A DNA stretch of 64,000 bases from positions 12,865 through 76,864 of the forward strand of contig CAZJRS010000002.1 of assembly GCA_964548585.1 (NCBI GenBank). The letters are read 5' to 3'. This document shows, one piece after another, positions 51,448-60,093 of this stretch (position 1 is the first letter of the stretch; each line of letters starts with the position of its first letter). The position numbers and the translations under genes were made by a program. The stretch comes from Methanocella_A sp964548585 (GTDB taxonomy: Archaea; Halobacteriota; Methanocellia; Methanocellales; Methanocellaceae). The notes under the pieces were generated by a model, which saw only the letters and a list, made by a program, of their open reading frames with translations, did no database searches and had not been told where the DNA came from.

Positions 51448-52200
51448 CTAATTGCTGTTGTCCAGCAGGACTCCTGTCAGATCATCGATCTCTTTTATTA
51501 TCATCGTAAGCTCGCAGCCAAGAACTGATGCTTTCAGCAGGCTTTTATCTGCCGGGACTATGGCTGCTGCCCGACTTCCAAGTGCCGAAACCATCGTCTC
51601 TCTCGTCTCGCTGTCCACCTTGTTCAGGACGAACAGCGTCTTTCCAGCATTGTCTTTCGCCATCTCAGCGATCTGCTTCGCCAGCACGACCGACTCGAAA
51701 GATGGCTCCGATACGGCAATGATGTAGTCGAAACCTTTCTCCACAGACCGCCCGAAGTGCTCCACGCCCGCTGCAGTGTCCATGATCACGATATCCTGTT
51801 CGCTGAGAATCAGGTTGTCGAAAAACTGCTTCGAGAGCGTACCGATGGGGCAGGCGCAGCCTTCGCCGAACTTCTGGATCTTGCCGACCGAGAGCAGCCG
51901 GATGCCGCCTTTCTCCTCCGCCAGCTCCCTCGGGATGTCCTCGAACCGCCACTTCGCGTCGAAGATGCTTTTGCCCGAAAGCCGGGCTCCCTGGGTTCGC
52001 TTGCTGTACTCCGCCTTGCCTCCGAGATGCCCCATCAGGCTATCCCGGGTGCCCATACCCAGGTACAGGTGAAGCCCGAGGTTCGACTCGTCCATGTCGA
52101 CGATTAACACTCTGCAGCCTTTCCTGGCCATGCTCTTTGCCAGCAGAGCTGTAATAGTACTCTTGCCCGAGCCACCTTTCCCGCATATCGCTATTTTCAT
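51448..52200 (-). CDS. CooC-like P-loop ATPase
   Basis: 250 residues from ATG 52200 (MKIAICGKGGSGKST). Deviant Walker A GKGGSGKST, then VDMDESN, CACPIG (the C-x-C pair of CooC that binds Ni and dimerises) and MDTAAGVEHFGRS. CooC proteins load nickel into carbon monoxide dehydrogenase/acetyl-CoA synthase. No CODH gene is in the window. Starts can also be taken at 52209. Confidence 0.85.
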   Translation of the reverse strand: MKIAICGKGGSGKSTITALLAKSMARKGCRVLIVDMDESNLGLHLYLGMGTRDSLMGHLGGKAEYSKRTQGARLSGKSIFDAKWRFEDIPRELAEEKGGIRLLSVGKIQKFGEGCACPIGTLSKQFFDNLILSEQDIVIMDTAAGVEHFGRSVEKGFDYIIAVSEPSFESVVLAKQIAEMAKDNAGKTLFVLNKVDSETRETMVSALGSRAAAIVPADKSLLKASVLGCELTMIIKEIDDLTGVLLDNSN

Positions 52201-52260
52201 GCCAAACAACTCCAGATCTTGAGATCACTAGTCTTGCCGGACTAAAGTAGTAATATTTTG

Positions 52261-52298
52261 TCGTCAGGCGGTTTCATTAAGCCGCCTGTACCTGACGA
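52261..52298. promoter_or_regulatory. alternative hairpins upstream of CooC-like and ferritin-like genes
   Basis: TCGTCAGG (52261-52268) pairs with CCTGACGA (52291-52298), while CAGGCGG (52265-52271) can instead pair with CCGCCTG (52282-52288); the two share CAGG and are partly exclusive. The place, 60 bases upstream of the CooC-like gene, would fit a leader switch, but no terminator is seen. Confidence 0.3.
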
Positions 52299-52347
52299 TA
52301 TCGTACCCTGATGTGCGATAAACGGTTAAAAAGTCATACTCATACTA

Positions 52348-52357
52348 TTTATATATA
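52348..52357 (+). promoter_or_regulatory. TATA box of the ferritin-like gene
   Basis: TTTATATATA, 35-44 bases before the ATG at 52392, in an AT-rich leader, fits a near-leaderless archaeal transcript starting about 25 bases downstream. Confidence 0.55.
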
Positions 52358-52391
52358 AACAATAATTATATTTTCGAATGGTGAATATTTA

Positions 52392-52811
52392 ATGGCCAGC
52401 AAGAAACTCTTAGATTTACTTAACAAAGCCATAGCCCGGGAGCTGCAGGTCTCGATCCAGTACATGTGGCAGCACGTGCAGTGGACGGGAGTGAAGGGCT
52501 TTGCAGTCCACGACGAATTCAAGAGCATCGCAATCGCGGAGATGAAGCACGCGGAGAAGATCGCGGAAAGGCTGTTCTACCTCGGGGGCACCCCTGTCAC
52601 AGACCCCAGCAAAGTGGTCGTGGGAGAAAACCTGAAAGATATGCTCCACCAGGATATCAAGAGCGAAGAGCAGGCTATCGATCTCTATAAGGACATTATC
52701 AAGCTCGCCGAAACCGAAGGCGACATTACCACCGCCCACATCTTCCGGGGCATCCTGGAGCAGGAAGAAGAGCACCTTGATACGTTCACTACGCTGAGCG
52801 AAGGGATCTAG
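52392..52811 (+). CDS. ferritin-like (bacterioferritin-type) protein
   Basis: 139 residues, four-helix bundle. Di-iron ligands: Glu in IARELQVSIQYMW, Glu and His in IAIAEMKHAEKI, Glu in IKSEEQAIDLY, Glu and His in ILEQEEEHLDTF. Stores or detoxifies iron and peroxide. Alone on the plus strand between convergent cbi genes and the CooC-like gene. Confidence 0.9.
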   Translation: MASKKLLDLLNKAIARELQVSIQYMWQHVQWTGVKGFAVHDEFKSIAIAEMKHAEKIAERLFYLGGTPVTDPSKVVVGENLKDMLHQDIKSEEQAIDLYKDIIKLAETEGDITTAHIFRGILEQEEEHLDTFTTLSEGI

Positions 52812-52843
52812 CCGGCAGAGGCGGGGTGACCGGATCCACCGGG

Positions 52844-54166
52844 CTATTTTTTTCGGTACGCCTCAGCCGCGCTGACAATCGATGCAGCATTCTCCGCGGA
52901 AAAATACGCATGGGTATAGGCACCTACCGTATTGTGTTCGGTCAAGCCGTCCCTGCCATCCGCGATCCCCTTTCCCCGGGACAGCCTGTACGCGAACCTG
53001 GCATCCGCAGAGCACTCCGTTTTAGAGTAGTGGAACTCGTGTCCGGCAATCTGCATCCCCTGCGGGAGCACTCTGGAATCAGCCGCTTCGCCCTTCACAT
53101 ATCCCAGAGCTTGCAGCTTATTCGTCATCTCCGCCCTGGCGGGGAGGATGCCCGCCATCTTATATTCCCTGTCGAGGATGAGGCTCTCTGTCAGGTACAT
53201 CAGGCCGCCGCACTCCGCATATAATGGCATGCCGTCGTCAGCCGCTTTCCTGATGTCTGACCTGCAGGGGGAAGCCTCCAGGTCTGCAGCGTATAGTTCG
53301 GGATAGCCTCCGCCCAGGTAGATGCCGTCCACGTCGGGCAGGCGATCGCTGGCCGGGCTGAAAAATTCAAGCCGGGCTCCGGCAGCAGTCAGGGTATCCA
53401 GGTTATCCTGGTAGTAGAAGCAGAAAGCGCGGTCCATTGCAACGCCGATAGCCACATCTGTCCGATCATTCCCTTGTCCGTCATCCAGATCGGGCAACCG
53501 GCCCGCACCCGAAGCTATGGCGATGACGGCGTCAATATCGACGTATTCGGAGACAACTTTGCCCTGCACCTTTCTGACATTGGTCTCCTCAGCCATCTGC
53601 AGGCCGAGATGCCGGCTCTTGATCGCCATGGCCTCGTTTTTCGGCAGCCAGCCCAGTCCGGGGGCTTCCGCAGAAGCCTCGATCATCTTCCGGTGGTTCG
53701 GGCTTCCCACCCTGTTGTAGATGACCCCCTCGATGCGGGTCGAAGGGTCAAAGGCCCGGAAGCCTTTGACCAGCGCGTTCGCGCTGCGAGACATGCCCTT
53801 CACGTCTACGACTAGCGCCACCGGCGCAGATAACAGTCTGGAGACGTGGGCGGTGCTGCACTGATCCGTGCCCTCCAGGCCATCGAACATCCCCATTACA
53901 CCCTCAATCACGGCAATGTCAGCCCCCTCGCAAGCTCTGGAAAATGTTTTCAGCACCCCATCCTCGCCCATCATGAACGGATCCAGGTTGCGGGAGTGCC
54001 GGTCGCAGATGGCCGTGTGGTGGGTCGGATCGATGAAGTCCGGGCCCACCTTGAAAGGCTGTACTTTCAGGCCTCTGTCCGTCAAGGCCTGCATCAGGCC
54101 CGATGCTATGGTCGTTTTGCCGCAGCCGCTGTGGGTGCCGGCGATCACTATGCGTGGTATGTTCAT
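52844..54166 (-). CDS. cbiA: cobyrinate a,c-diamide synthase
   Basis: 440 residues. N-terminal ATP-dependent part (GTHSGCGKTTIASGLMQ, KVGPDFIDPTHH) and C-terminal glutaminase (GGGYPELYAADLE, Cys in YAECGGLMYL). Amidates the a and c carboxylates of (cobalt-)cobyrinate. Last gene of the cbi operon; CfbB of the F430 route is a close relative, but the setting favours CbiA. It overlaps cbiE by 4 bases. Confidence 0.92.
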   Translation of the reverse strand: MNIPRIVIAGTHSGCGKTTIASGLMQALTDRGLKVQPFKVGPDFIDPTHHTAICDRHSRNLDPFMMGEDGVLKTFSRACEGADIAVIEGVMGMFDGLEGTDQCSTAHVSRLLSAPVALVVDVKGMSRSANALVKGFRAFDPSTRIEGVIYNRVGSPNHRKMIEASAEAPGLGWLPKNEAMAIKSRHLGLQMAEETNVRKVQGKVVSEYVDIDAVIAIASGAGRLPDLDDGQGNDRTDVAIGVAMDRAFCFYYQDNLDTLTAAGARLEFFSPASDRLPDVDGIYLGGGYPELYAADLEASPCRSDIRKAADDGMPLYAECGGLMYLTESLILDREYKMAGILPARAEMTNKLQALGYVKGEAADSRVLPQGMQIAGHEFHYSKTECSADARFAYRLSRGKGIADGRDGLTEHNTVGAYTHAYFSAENAASIVSAAEAYRKK

Positions 54167-54762
54167 CTTTTAGCCTCGCTGTCGAGGCTTCCGATCACCA
54201 GAGAAAACATGCCTGATTCAGCCTCGGGGGGTGAACTAACTGATCCTTTCACAATGCGCTCTCCAGGGTATCCCAGCTCTTCACAGAGCACGATATCGCA
54301 GGGCATACCGCAGCCGACGAGGTGGCAGGCTAGCTTTTTCACGTTGAAGCCGGGGTCAGCGATCAGGAAGACGATCCTGCTTCTCGCGACTTCCTCCGCC
54401 GTCCTTCTCACAGCCGCCTCATGGTCTCTGCCATGGGCCGATACGACGACCGCTTTCGAGAGCGGTAGCTTGAGCCGGGAGAAGGCCACCTGCATCGAGG
54501 AGATGCCCGGAATGATCACCGAGCCATAGCCACCCAGCCCGGCGAGCATCGGGTCGCCGGTAGAGAGTAAGACCGTATCATCCGGGAGCTCTGCCAGCTT
54601 TTTGTAGTCCTTGATCTCGTTGACTTCACAGGCCTCGCAAATGTGCTCCCTGACCAGTTCGATAGCCCTGGCCGACCCGTAGATCCTGCGAGCGTTCCTG
54701 ATCTCTTCTATCGCTTCCAGCGTGATCATACCGGGGCCACAGCCTGTGCCTACTACTTTCAT
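54163..54762 (-). CDS. cbiE: cobalt-precorrin-7 (C5)-methyltransferase
   Basis: 199 residues. VVGTGCGPGMITLEAIE start, GDPMLAG and GISSMQVAFSRL in the SAM-binding tetrapyrrole methylase fold. Acts with CbiT on cobalt-precorrin-6B. 4-base overlaps on both sides (cbiD upstream, cbiA downstream). Confidence 0.92.
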   Translation of the reverse strand: MKVVGTGCGPGMITLEAIEEIRNARRIYGSARAIELVREHICEACEVNEIKDYKKLAELPDDTVLLSTGDPMLAGLGGYGSVIIPGISSMQVAFSRLKLPLSKAVVVSAHGRDHEAAVRRTAEEVARSRIVFLIADPGFNVKKLACHLVGCGMPCDIVLCEELGYPGERIVKGSVSSPPEAESGMFSLVIGSLDSEAKR

Positions 54763-55766
54763 CCGCTATCGCCTACTACTTTACCGTCGTGATCGATCAG
54801 TACTACTCTGACGTCCGGCTTGAGCCGCTTGAATTCTTCCAGCCTACCCTTTACAATCGACATCCAGTCCGGCGCCAGCATCATTTCCTGGACGCTGCCG
54901 TACCCGGTCTTACTTACAATGTCGGGATCGATGAACTTCAGGATGAGGCCAGGCATGCCGCACAGGATGACGCTGCCCTTCGCAACGGTCAGGGCTTCCT
55001 TCATCCTGGTCCCCACGAGCACCGCTTCGTGGTCGGGAAACATCAGCCTCGAGTGTCTCAGGCCGATTCTCCCGGTAGTAATCACCACTCTGTCCAGATC
55101 TTTGAGCCTGTCGGTGATCGACTCGCTCACGTGATCGTCCCAGGGCTCGACCAGCCCGGTGGTGCCAAGGATCGATATGCCCCCGGTGATGCCCAGCCTG
55201 GAGTTCAAGGTCTTACCGGCGATCTCCTCCCCGCGAGGAATACTGATCTCCACCTCCACGCCTTGTAACCCTGTCTCTCCCATAGCATCACGGATGGCGG
55301 TCAGGATGTATTCTCTCGCAGCCGTGCTGATGGCTGGGCTGCCCGCCGGATATCGGGGCATGTCTCTGGTGAACCTGCCGATACCCTTGCCAGCAATCAG
55401 GCTGACGCCATCTTTGGCCGGCCTGGCGGCCGCAACGAATTCCAGCCCGCTGGTGACGTCCGACTGGTAATCCCCTGAAAACTTGATCGCAGTAGCCCTG
55501 CCACTGCGCCCCTCGGCAGAGATGAGAATGTCGAGGCCGCATGGTATGCGGATAAGGACTGACGTGACCGGCCGGGCCAGCGACAGTACCGCCGCCTTGG
55601 AAGCTGCAGCTGCCGTTGACCCCGTCGTGTAGCCCCTCCGGAGCACTGTCCCGGAAGCGGTAAGCACACAGAGCCCCTTCGCAATATCCCCGATCCGTTC
55701 AGGAGTCACGCAGGCTTTCACCCACGTGTCCGGGTATCTAAACCCCGTCACCGGGTCCGTGAGCAT
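54759..55766 (-). CDS. cbiD: cobalt-precorrin-5B (C1)-methyltransferase
   Basis: 335 residues. LRRGYTTGSTAAAASKAAV is the CbiD signature, followed by IPCGLDILI and GISILGTTGLVEPW. Methylates C1 with loss of acetaldehyde in the anaerobic route. Has an N-terminal tail (about 30 residues) that overlaps cbiC by 29 bases. Confidence 0.92.
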   Translation of the reverse strand: MLTDPVTGFRYPDTWVKACVTPERIGDIAKGLCVLTASGTVLRRGYTTGSTAAAASKAAVLSLARPVTSVLIRIPCGLDILISAEGRSGRATAIKFSGDYQSDVTSGLEFVAAARPAKDGVSLIAGKGIGRFTRDMPRYPAGSPAISTAAREYILTAIRDAMGETGLQGVEVEISIPRGEEIAGKTLNSRLGITGGISILGTTGLVEPWDDHVSESITDRLKDLDRVVITTGRIGLRHSRLMFPDHEAVLVGTRMKEALTVAKGSVILCGMPGLILKFIDPDIVSKTGYGSVQEMMLAPDWMSIVKGRLEEFKRLKPDVRVVLIDHDGKVVGDSG

Positions 55767-56424
55767 CCCGGGCCTCCGAGTAGATAATGATCAGCTCATT
55801 GACGGCCGCTACGGCTACGGGTGTGCCGCCTCTGGTACCTTCCACCGAGATGGATGGCACGTCGAGCGTGCGCAGCCTCTCTTTAGATTCGGCGGCGTTT
55901 ACGAAGCCCACCGCGCTGCCTATGACCAGCGCCGGCCGGATGCCGCTCTCGATCATGTCACAGACGGCCAGCAGCGATGAGGGGGCGTTACCGACAACCA
56001 CTATAGAGCCTTCCAGCATTATCCCCATGGACCTGTACCCTGCCGACGTCCTGGTGATGCCGGTCTCCTTCGAGAGGGCGTCGCCGTAGTCCAGCGCGCA
56101 GATGACCTCGCTTTCGTGCATCTTTTTCAGGATGCCCATCTGGACCATCCTGATGTCCGTGACGATCGGCGCTTTCCTCGACAGCGCCTCCAGGCCCGCA
56201 GCCACCGGATCGTTCCTGAAGCGCAGCAGGTCTGCCATCGCCAGGTCACCGACGGCGATGGCACAGCGCTGCCTGATCCGGTCCTCCGCGCCGTTATTGC
56301 CCACGATACCCCGGACCATGGTCCGACTCTTGAGCGAGATCTCGTAGCCTTCCCTGGTATTCGCCCCCGGATCAGTATACGTACTTGTGGTGGTACCCTC
56401 TCGGGGTGATGATGCGTTCTCCAT
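55738..56424 (-). CDS. cbiC: cobalt-precorrin-8 methylmutase
   Basis: 228 residues. GYEISLKSRTMVRGIVG start, SEVICALDYGDALSKETGITRTSAGY middle and GNAPSSLLAVCDMIESG end are CbiC motifs. Moves the methyl from C11 to C12, making cobyrinate. Overlaps cbiH by 53 bases; a shorter start is possible. Confidence 0.92.
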   Translation of the reverse strand: MENASSPREGTTTSTYTDPGANTREGYEISLKSRTMVRGIVGNNGAEDRIRQRCAIAVGDLAMADLLRFRNDPVAAGLEALSRKAPIVTDIRMVQMGILKKMHESEVICALDYGDALSKETGITRTSAGYRSMGIMLEGSIVVVGNAPSSLLAVCDMIESGIRPALVIGSAVGFVNAAESKERLRTLDVPSISVEGTRGGTPVAVAAVNELIIIYSEARDAHGPGDGV

Positions 56425-57163
56425 GTTCAGTCCTCCAAATCCTGCTATCCTTACCTCCGACGATCACCGTCGTGTGCATGTCTACGTCTTCTTCATGCTC
56501 TGCGATCCTGCCCGTCGTGGTTACTATGGCCTGCTCATCTTCCCGGAAGGCGTTCCTGACGATGCCCACCGGGGCGTCGGGGCCGAGCGCTTTTTTCGCC
56601 ATCTCCATGGCTTCCATGAAGTGGTGCGGCCTGCCGTGGCTCCGGGGATTGTAGATGACCACTGGTATTCCCATGGAAAACGCGGCAGCAAGCCTTTGAT
56701 TAATGATTTCACGTGGCGTCAGCCGGTCTGACAGGCTCAGCACCACGAAGTCGCCCGACAGCGGCGATCCCAGCCTGGACGCGGCAGCGCCCGCCGCGGT
56801 GACGCCCGGCAGGACTTCGATGTCCACGTCGACGTTCATCTTTTCAGCCATTTCGAGGACGATACTGGCCATGCCATAGACGCCTGGGTCCCCTCCGCTG
56901 ACAATCGATACTATTGAATGCTCGGCCAGCTCGACAGAGCGCCTGGCCCGGTCCAGCTCCTTGCCCATGCAGCTGACGGTCAGCTTTTTTCCTTCTAAAA
57001 GCGGGCGAATCAGGTCCATGTAGGTGTCGTTGCCCAGGACGTACTCAGACTCCCTGATGGCGGCGATGGCCTTGCCGGTCATCTGGCCGGCACAGCCGGG
57101 CCCGATCCCTACGATGTACAATTTACCCTTTTTATCGGGCGATGGCGATTGTGACTGTTCCAT
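56372..57163 (-). CDS. cbiH: cobalt-precorrin-3 (C17)-methyltransferase
   Basis: 263 residues. LYIVGIGPGCAGQMTGKA, SGGDPGVYGMAS and VLPGVTAAGAAASRLGSPL. Ring-contracting step of the anaerobic pathway. Overlaps cbiC and cbiG at its ends. The first ~13 residues are an acidic-polar tail. Confidence 0.92.
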   Translation of the reverse strand: MEQSQSPSPDKKGKLYIVGIGPGCAGQMTGKAIAAIRESEYVLGNDTYMDLIRPLLEGKKLTVSCMGKELDRARRSVELAEHSIVSIVSGGDPGVYGMASIVLEMAEKMNVDVDIEVLPGVTAAGAAASRLGSPLSGDFVVLSLSDRLTPREIINQRLAAAFSMGIPVVIYNPRSHGRPHHFMEAMEMAKKALGPDAPVGIVRNAFREDEQAIVTTTGRIAEHEEDVDMHTTVIVGGKDSRIWRTEHGERIITPRGYHHKYVY

Positions 57164-58004
57164 AAACCTTTTTCTCCATGACTAGATCTTTTTTTACAGA
57201 TATGGCCAGTGCAGAGGGCTCTGCCACTCCCTGCAGCCCTATCACGGTAGCTCTCGATGGCGATCTTATATCTTGAGCGTTGATCGTATCGTCATCTATG
57301 AATGAGAGGACTCCGCCGAGGTTCTCGACCGCCTCGACCAGGCCTTTTTCGCTTTTCTTCTTTACGGTGGTCGCGAAGACGAGTACCTCGTTATCCTTGA
57401 TGCCCGCCTCTGCCAGCGCACTCCTGATCGCAGACAGGACTTCCCCGGCCGAAACGTCTTTCCTGCAGCCGATCCCGACCACGTACTCGCCCTTTTTTAC
57501 GAGTACCGAAACCCCGGGGCCGGCCAGGACGATACCCGGCGAATCCACCTTGTACACGGGCACGTCTGCGTCCAGCATGGACGCGTTGACGTACCTGGTG
57601 GAGTCTTTGTTCAGTATCTCCGCGTCTGCCTGTAGTGCAATGCCCTCCACAGACTCTCTGCCTTTTGTTTCAGTAGCGGTCGTGATGACCGGGCAGATCC
57701 CCATTCCCGCCAGCTTTTTCGCCAGGGTGTTAGCCCCGTGGTGGCCGCCCGATAATGGTATGGCATACCGCAGGTCCGGGCTGACGACCACGACAGCCGG
57801 ATCCTGCCATTTGTCCGTGAGGAGAGGCGCGATCTTCCTGACGGCGATGCCCGCGGACATCAGGGCTACAATAGCATCGTACCGGTCGAACGCTTCGGCG
57901 AAGGCTTCTGACGTGTATTCTTTATAGTCCGCTTCGAGGAATCCCGCTACTTTTCTGGCGTCAGCCTCGAACCGGGCGAGGGAGATCACGACCGTGTCAC
58001 TCAT
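57132..58004 (-). CDS. cbiG: cobalt-precorrin-5A hydrolase
   Basis: 290 residues. MSAGIAVRKIAPLLTDKWQD and PLSGGHHGANTLAKKL are the CbiG marks; C-terminal domain VVGIGCRKDVSAGEVLSAIR. Opens the delta-lactone, releasing C2. ATGA-type overlap with cbiF upstream. Confidence 0.93.
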   Translation of the reverse strand: MSDTVVISLARFEADARKVAGFLEADYKEYTSEAFAEAFDRYDAIVALMSAGIAVRKIAPLLTDKWQDPAVVVVSPDLRYAIPLSGGHHGANTLAKKLAGMGICPVITTATETKGRESVEGIALQADAEILNKDSTRYVNASMLDADVPVYKVDSPGIVLAGPGVSVLVKKGEYVVGIGCRKDVSAGEVLSAIRSALAEAGIKDNEVLVFATTVKKKSEKGLVEAVENLGGVLSFIDDDTINAQDIRSPSRATVIGLQGVAEPSALAISVKKDLVMEKKVYGTVTIAIAR

Positions 58005-58714
58005 GAGTACAGTACCGACCTCTGGTACGCCAGCATGGGATCCACGACTCCGCCCACCATGATGAGAGCGGTCTTCTCGATCCCGGCTGCCTTCACCTTT
58101 TCAACGATGTCAGTCACCGTGCCCCGGACCACTTTCTGGTCGGGCCACGACGCGTGGTAGACTACCGCCACCGGAGTCTCGGCCGGACATTCCAGCTTCT
58201 TCACGATCTCCGCGAGCTTTTCCGTGCCCAGGAAGATGACCAGCGTGGCTCCTGTCTTGGAGAATTCTCTAATCTGGTCCTCATCCAGCGTGGCTCCCGC
58301 CGGCCGAGTGACAATGACCGACTCCGAGACGCCCTTGAGGGTAAGCTGGGTACTGAGGGCGGCCGCCGCAGCGAACATCGAGGAGACCCCGGGGACCACC
58401 TCGACTACAATGCCGTGCTTATGTAGCTCTGCGATCTGCTCTACGATGGCGCCATAGAGCGAAGGATCACCGCTGTGCAGCCTCACCACCAGCTTACCCT
58501 GCCGGGCCCAGTTCACCATAGTTACCGTCAGGTCTTCCAGGTTCATGTACTGGCTATCAATCTTTACCCTCGCCCTGGCTTTTTCCACCAGCTCAGGGTT
58601 CACAAGCGAGCCGGCATAGACCAGCAGATCCGCGCGATTGATGAGGTCCATGCTCTTTACCGTGATGAGCCCGGGGTCGCCCGGACCTGCACCTGCGAAA
58701 TATACTTTACTCAT
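58001..58714 (-). CDS. cbiF: cobalt-precorrin-4 (C11)-methyltransferase
   Basis: 237 residues from ATG 58714 (VYFAGAGPGDPGLITVKS); a longer frame to 58840 lies within cbiL and is rejected. RLHSGDPSLYGAI and VPGVSSMFAAAAALS complete the fold. Overlaps cbiL by 8 bases. Confidence 0.93.
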   Translation of the reverse strand: MSKVYFAGAGPGDPGLITVKSMDLINRADLLVYAGSLVNPELVEKARARVKIDSQYMNLEDLTVTMVNWARQGKLVVRLHSGDPSLYGAIVEQIAELHKHGIVVEVVPGVSSMFAAAAALSTQLTLKGVSESVIVTRPAGATLDEDQIREFSKTGATLVIFLGTEKLAEIVKKLECPAETPVAVVYHASWPDQKVVRGTVTDIVEKVKAAGIEKTALIMVGGVVDPMLAYQRSVLYS

Positions 58715-59324
58715 TGTTACAACGCCTCGCATACATGATACTGAAATAGTCGCTCGATTCCGGGATTTGGTCACCGCGGTAGACCTTCTGGCCCTCCATG
58801 TACATCCGCTCGACCAGCACGAAATCGTCGTAGCCTTCAAGCCTGAGCTTTTTTACCGTGTCCCATGGCTTGCGGACCTTCAGCAGCACCTTCGCCGCCG
58901 GCTCCGAGCCATCCGACACGACGAACCCTCCGCCGATGGATACGTCCGCCGCCGAGGCAAACGCGGTGATTGCGCTGATGCCTGGCTCAGTCCTGTACTC
59001 GATGTCAGGATACATTTCCTTCATCACCGAGCAGAGCCTCGAAAACGTGCTATAAAAGTTTGGATCGCCGATCATACCCAGCACCGCCAGGCCCGAAGCA
59101 GCGACCGGTGCGATCTTACCGGCATTTTCCGACATGCTTCTCCTGACTCTATCCTCGTCTGCAGTCATCGGAAAGTCAAGGACTTCCGCCTCGCAGTACG
59201 GCGAGACCAGGTCCAGGGCTATCTTTCCGGGCACGAACACTTTATCTGCTTCTCTCAGGAGCCGTACCGCCTTCAGGGTCAACAGCTCAGAGTCGCCGGG
59301 ACCCAGCCCCATGCCGATTAGCAC
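58707..59324 (-). CDS. cbiL: cobalt-factor II (C20)-methyltransferase
   Basis: 205 residues. LIGMGLGPGDSELLTLKAV and MIGDPNFYSTFSRL match the C20 methylases. First methylation of the cobalt branch. Overlaps cbiT by 7 bases and cbiF by 8. Confidence 0.92.
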   Translation of the reverse strand: MLIGMGLGPGDSELLTLKAVRLLREADKVFVPGKIALDLVSPYCEAEVLDFPMTADEDRVRRSMSENAGKIAPVAASGLAVLGMIGDPNFYSTFSRLCSVMKEMYPDIEYRTEPGISAITAFASAADVSIGGGFVVSDGSEPAAKVLLKVRKPWDTVKKLRLEGYDDFVLVERMYMEGQKVYRGDQIPESSDYFSIMYARRCNNE

Positions 59325-59848
59325 TGCGGTCGCCCTCCTACGATGATGTACACCGGGTTGATGGGGATGAACATGATGCTGTCCCCGAGGGGGTGAGATC
59401 TTGATACCTGCACATGGATGACCTCTTTGAAGATGCCGAGCTTCGTCATCGTGTCCACCGCTTCCTTGACCGTATTCAGGAGGACGGCGTTGACCACGAT
59501 GTTGCCCCTGACCTGGCTCGCGAGCGCTTCCAGCACCTGCGGAAGATTCTTCGATCCGCCTACGAACGCGCAGTCAAGCCCGTCGATCCCGGGTAGCATC
59601 TCCGAAGCTTCCCCGGGCAGGAACTCGATGTTCGAGACACCCCTGTCACCCGCCAGCCTGCGGGCATACTCGATCGCCTCGTCCCTCAAGTCGATCGCGT
59701 ACACTTTCGCCGCCATACCGGCTGCCTCTACGGAAATTTTTCCTGTGCCACATCCTATGTCGGCGAACACGTCCCCGTGCCTGAGGCCGAGCTTGTGTAT
59801 CGATATCGCCATGACTTCATCCTGAGTTGGGCCGCCTGCCAGTTTCAT
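59318..59848 (-). CDS. cbiT: cobalt-precorrin-6B (C15)-methyltransferase (decarboxylating)
   Basis: 176 residues. GGPTQDEVMAISIHKLGL and FADIGCGTGKISVEAAG, VFVGGSKNL-like FVGGSKNLPQVLEAL. Class I methyltransferase fold unlike the other cbi methylases. First gene of the operon on the minus strand; about 80 bases upstream lies a repeated A/T-rich motif. Confidence 0.93.
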   Translation of the reverse strand: MKLAGGPTQDEVMAISIHKLGLRHGDVFADIGCGTGKISVEAAGMAAKVYAIDLRDEAIEYARRLAGDRGVSNIEFLPGEASEMLPGIDGLDCAFVGGSKNLPQVLEALASQVRGNIVVNAVLLNTVKEAVDTMTKLGIFKEVIHVQVSRSHPLGDSIMFIPINPVYIIVGGRPQC

Positions 59849-59925
59849 GAGAACCTCTGGCTGTGATGGATTTTTACCATACAGCCGCCTTGAGCCGGGT
59901 ACCTGAATGCCCGCATCTCAATCAC

Positions 59926-60063
59926 TTAGTAAAGTTTACTTGTATTAATAAAACTTTTCTTTACCTAACGATTTCAGATCATCACACCATGTCATTCCCT
60001 CGTGCTTCAATCGATAGAAAGATTTATCTACGAGTAGTAATTAGTAAAGTAAAATTGTATTAA
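59926..60063. promoter_or_regulatory. repeated A/T-rich motif between cbiT and cbiM (candidate operators)
   Basis: TTAGTAAAGT followed at the same distance by TTGTATTAA occurs at 59926-59948 and 60041-60063, 115 bases apart. The first copy includes an inverted repeat AGTAAA-G-TTTACT (59928-59940). A related inverted half, TTAGGTAAAG on the minus strand, lies at 59959-59968. Positions fit control of cbiT (start 59848) and cbiM (start 60094). No cobalamin riboswitch is seen, so a DNA-binding regulator is more likely. Confidence 0.6.
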
Positions 60064-60093
60064 ATCAATTATAGTTTAGTTGGTGTTTTAACT

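Noticed and set aside
58715..58840. Longer start for cbiF
   Set aside because: The added residues are out-of-frame cbiL sequence; the family N terminus begins at 58714.
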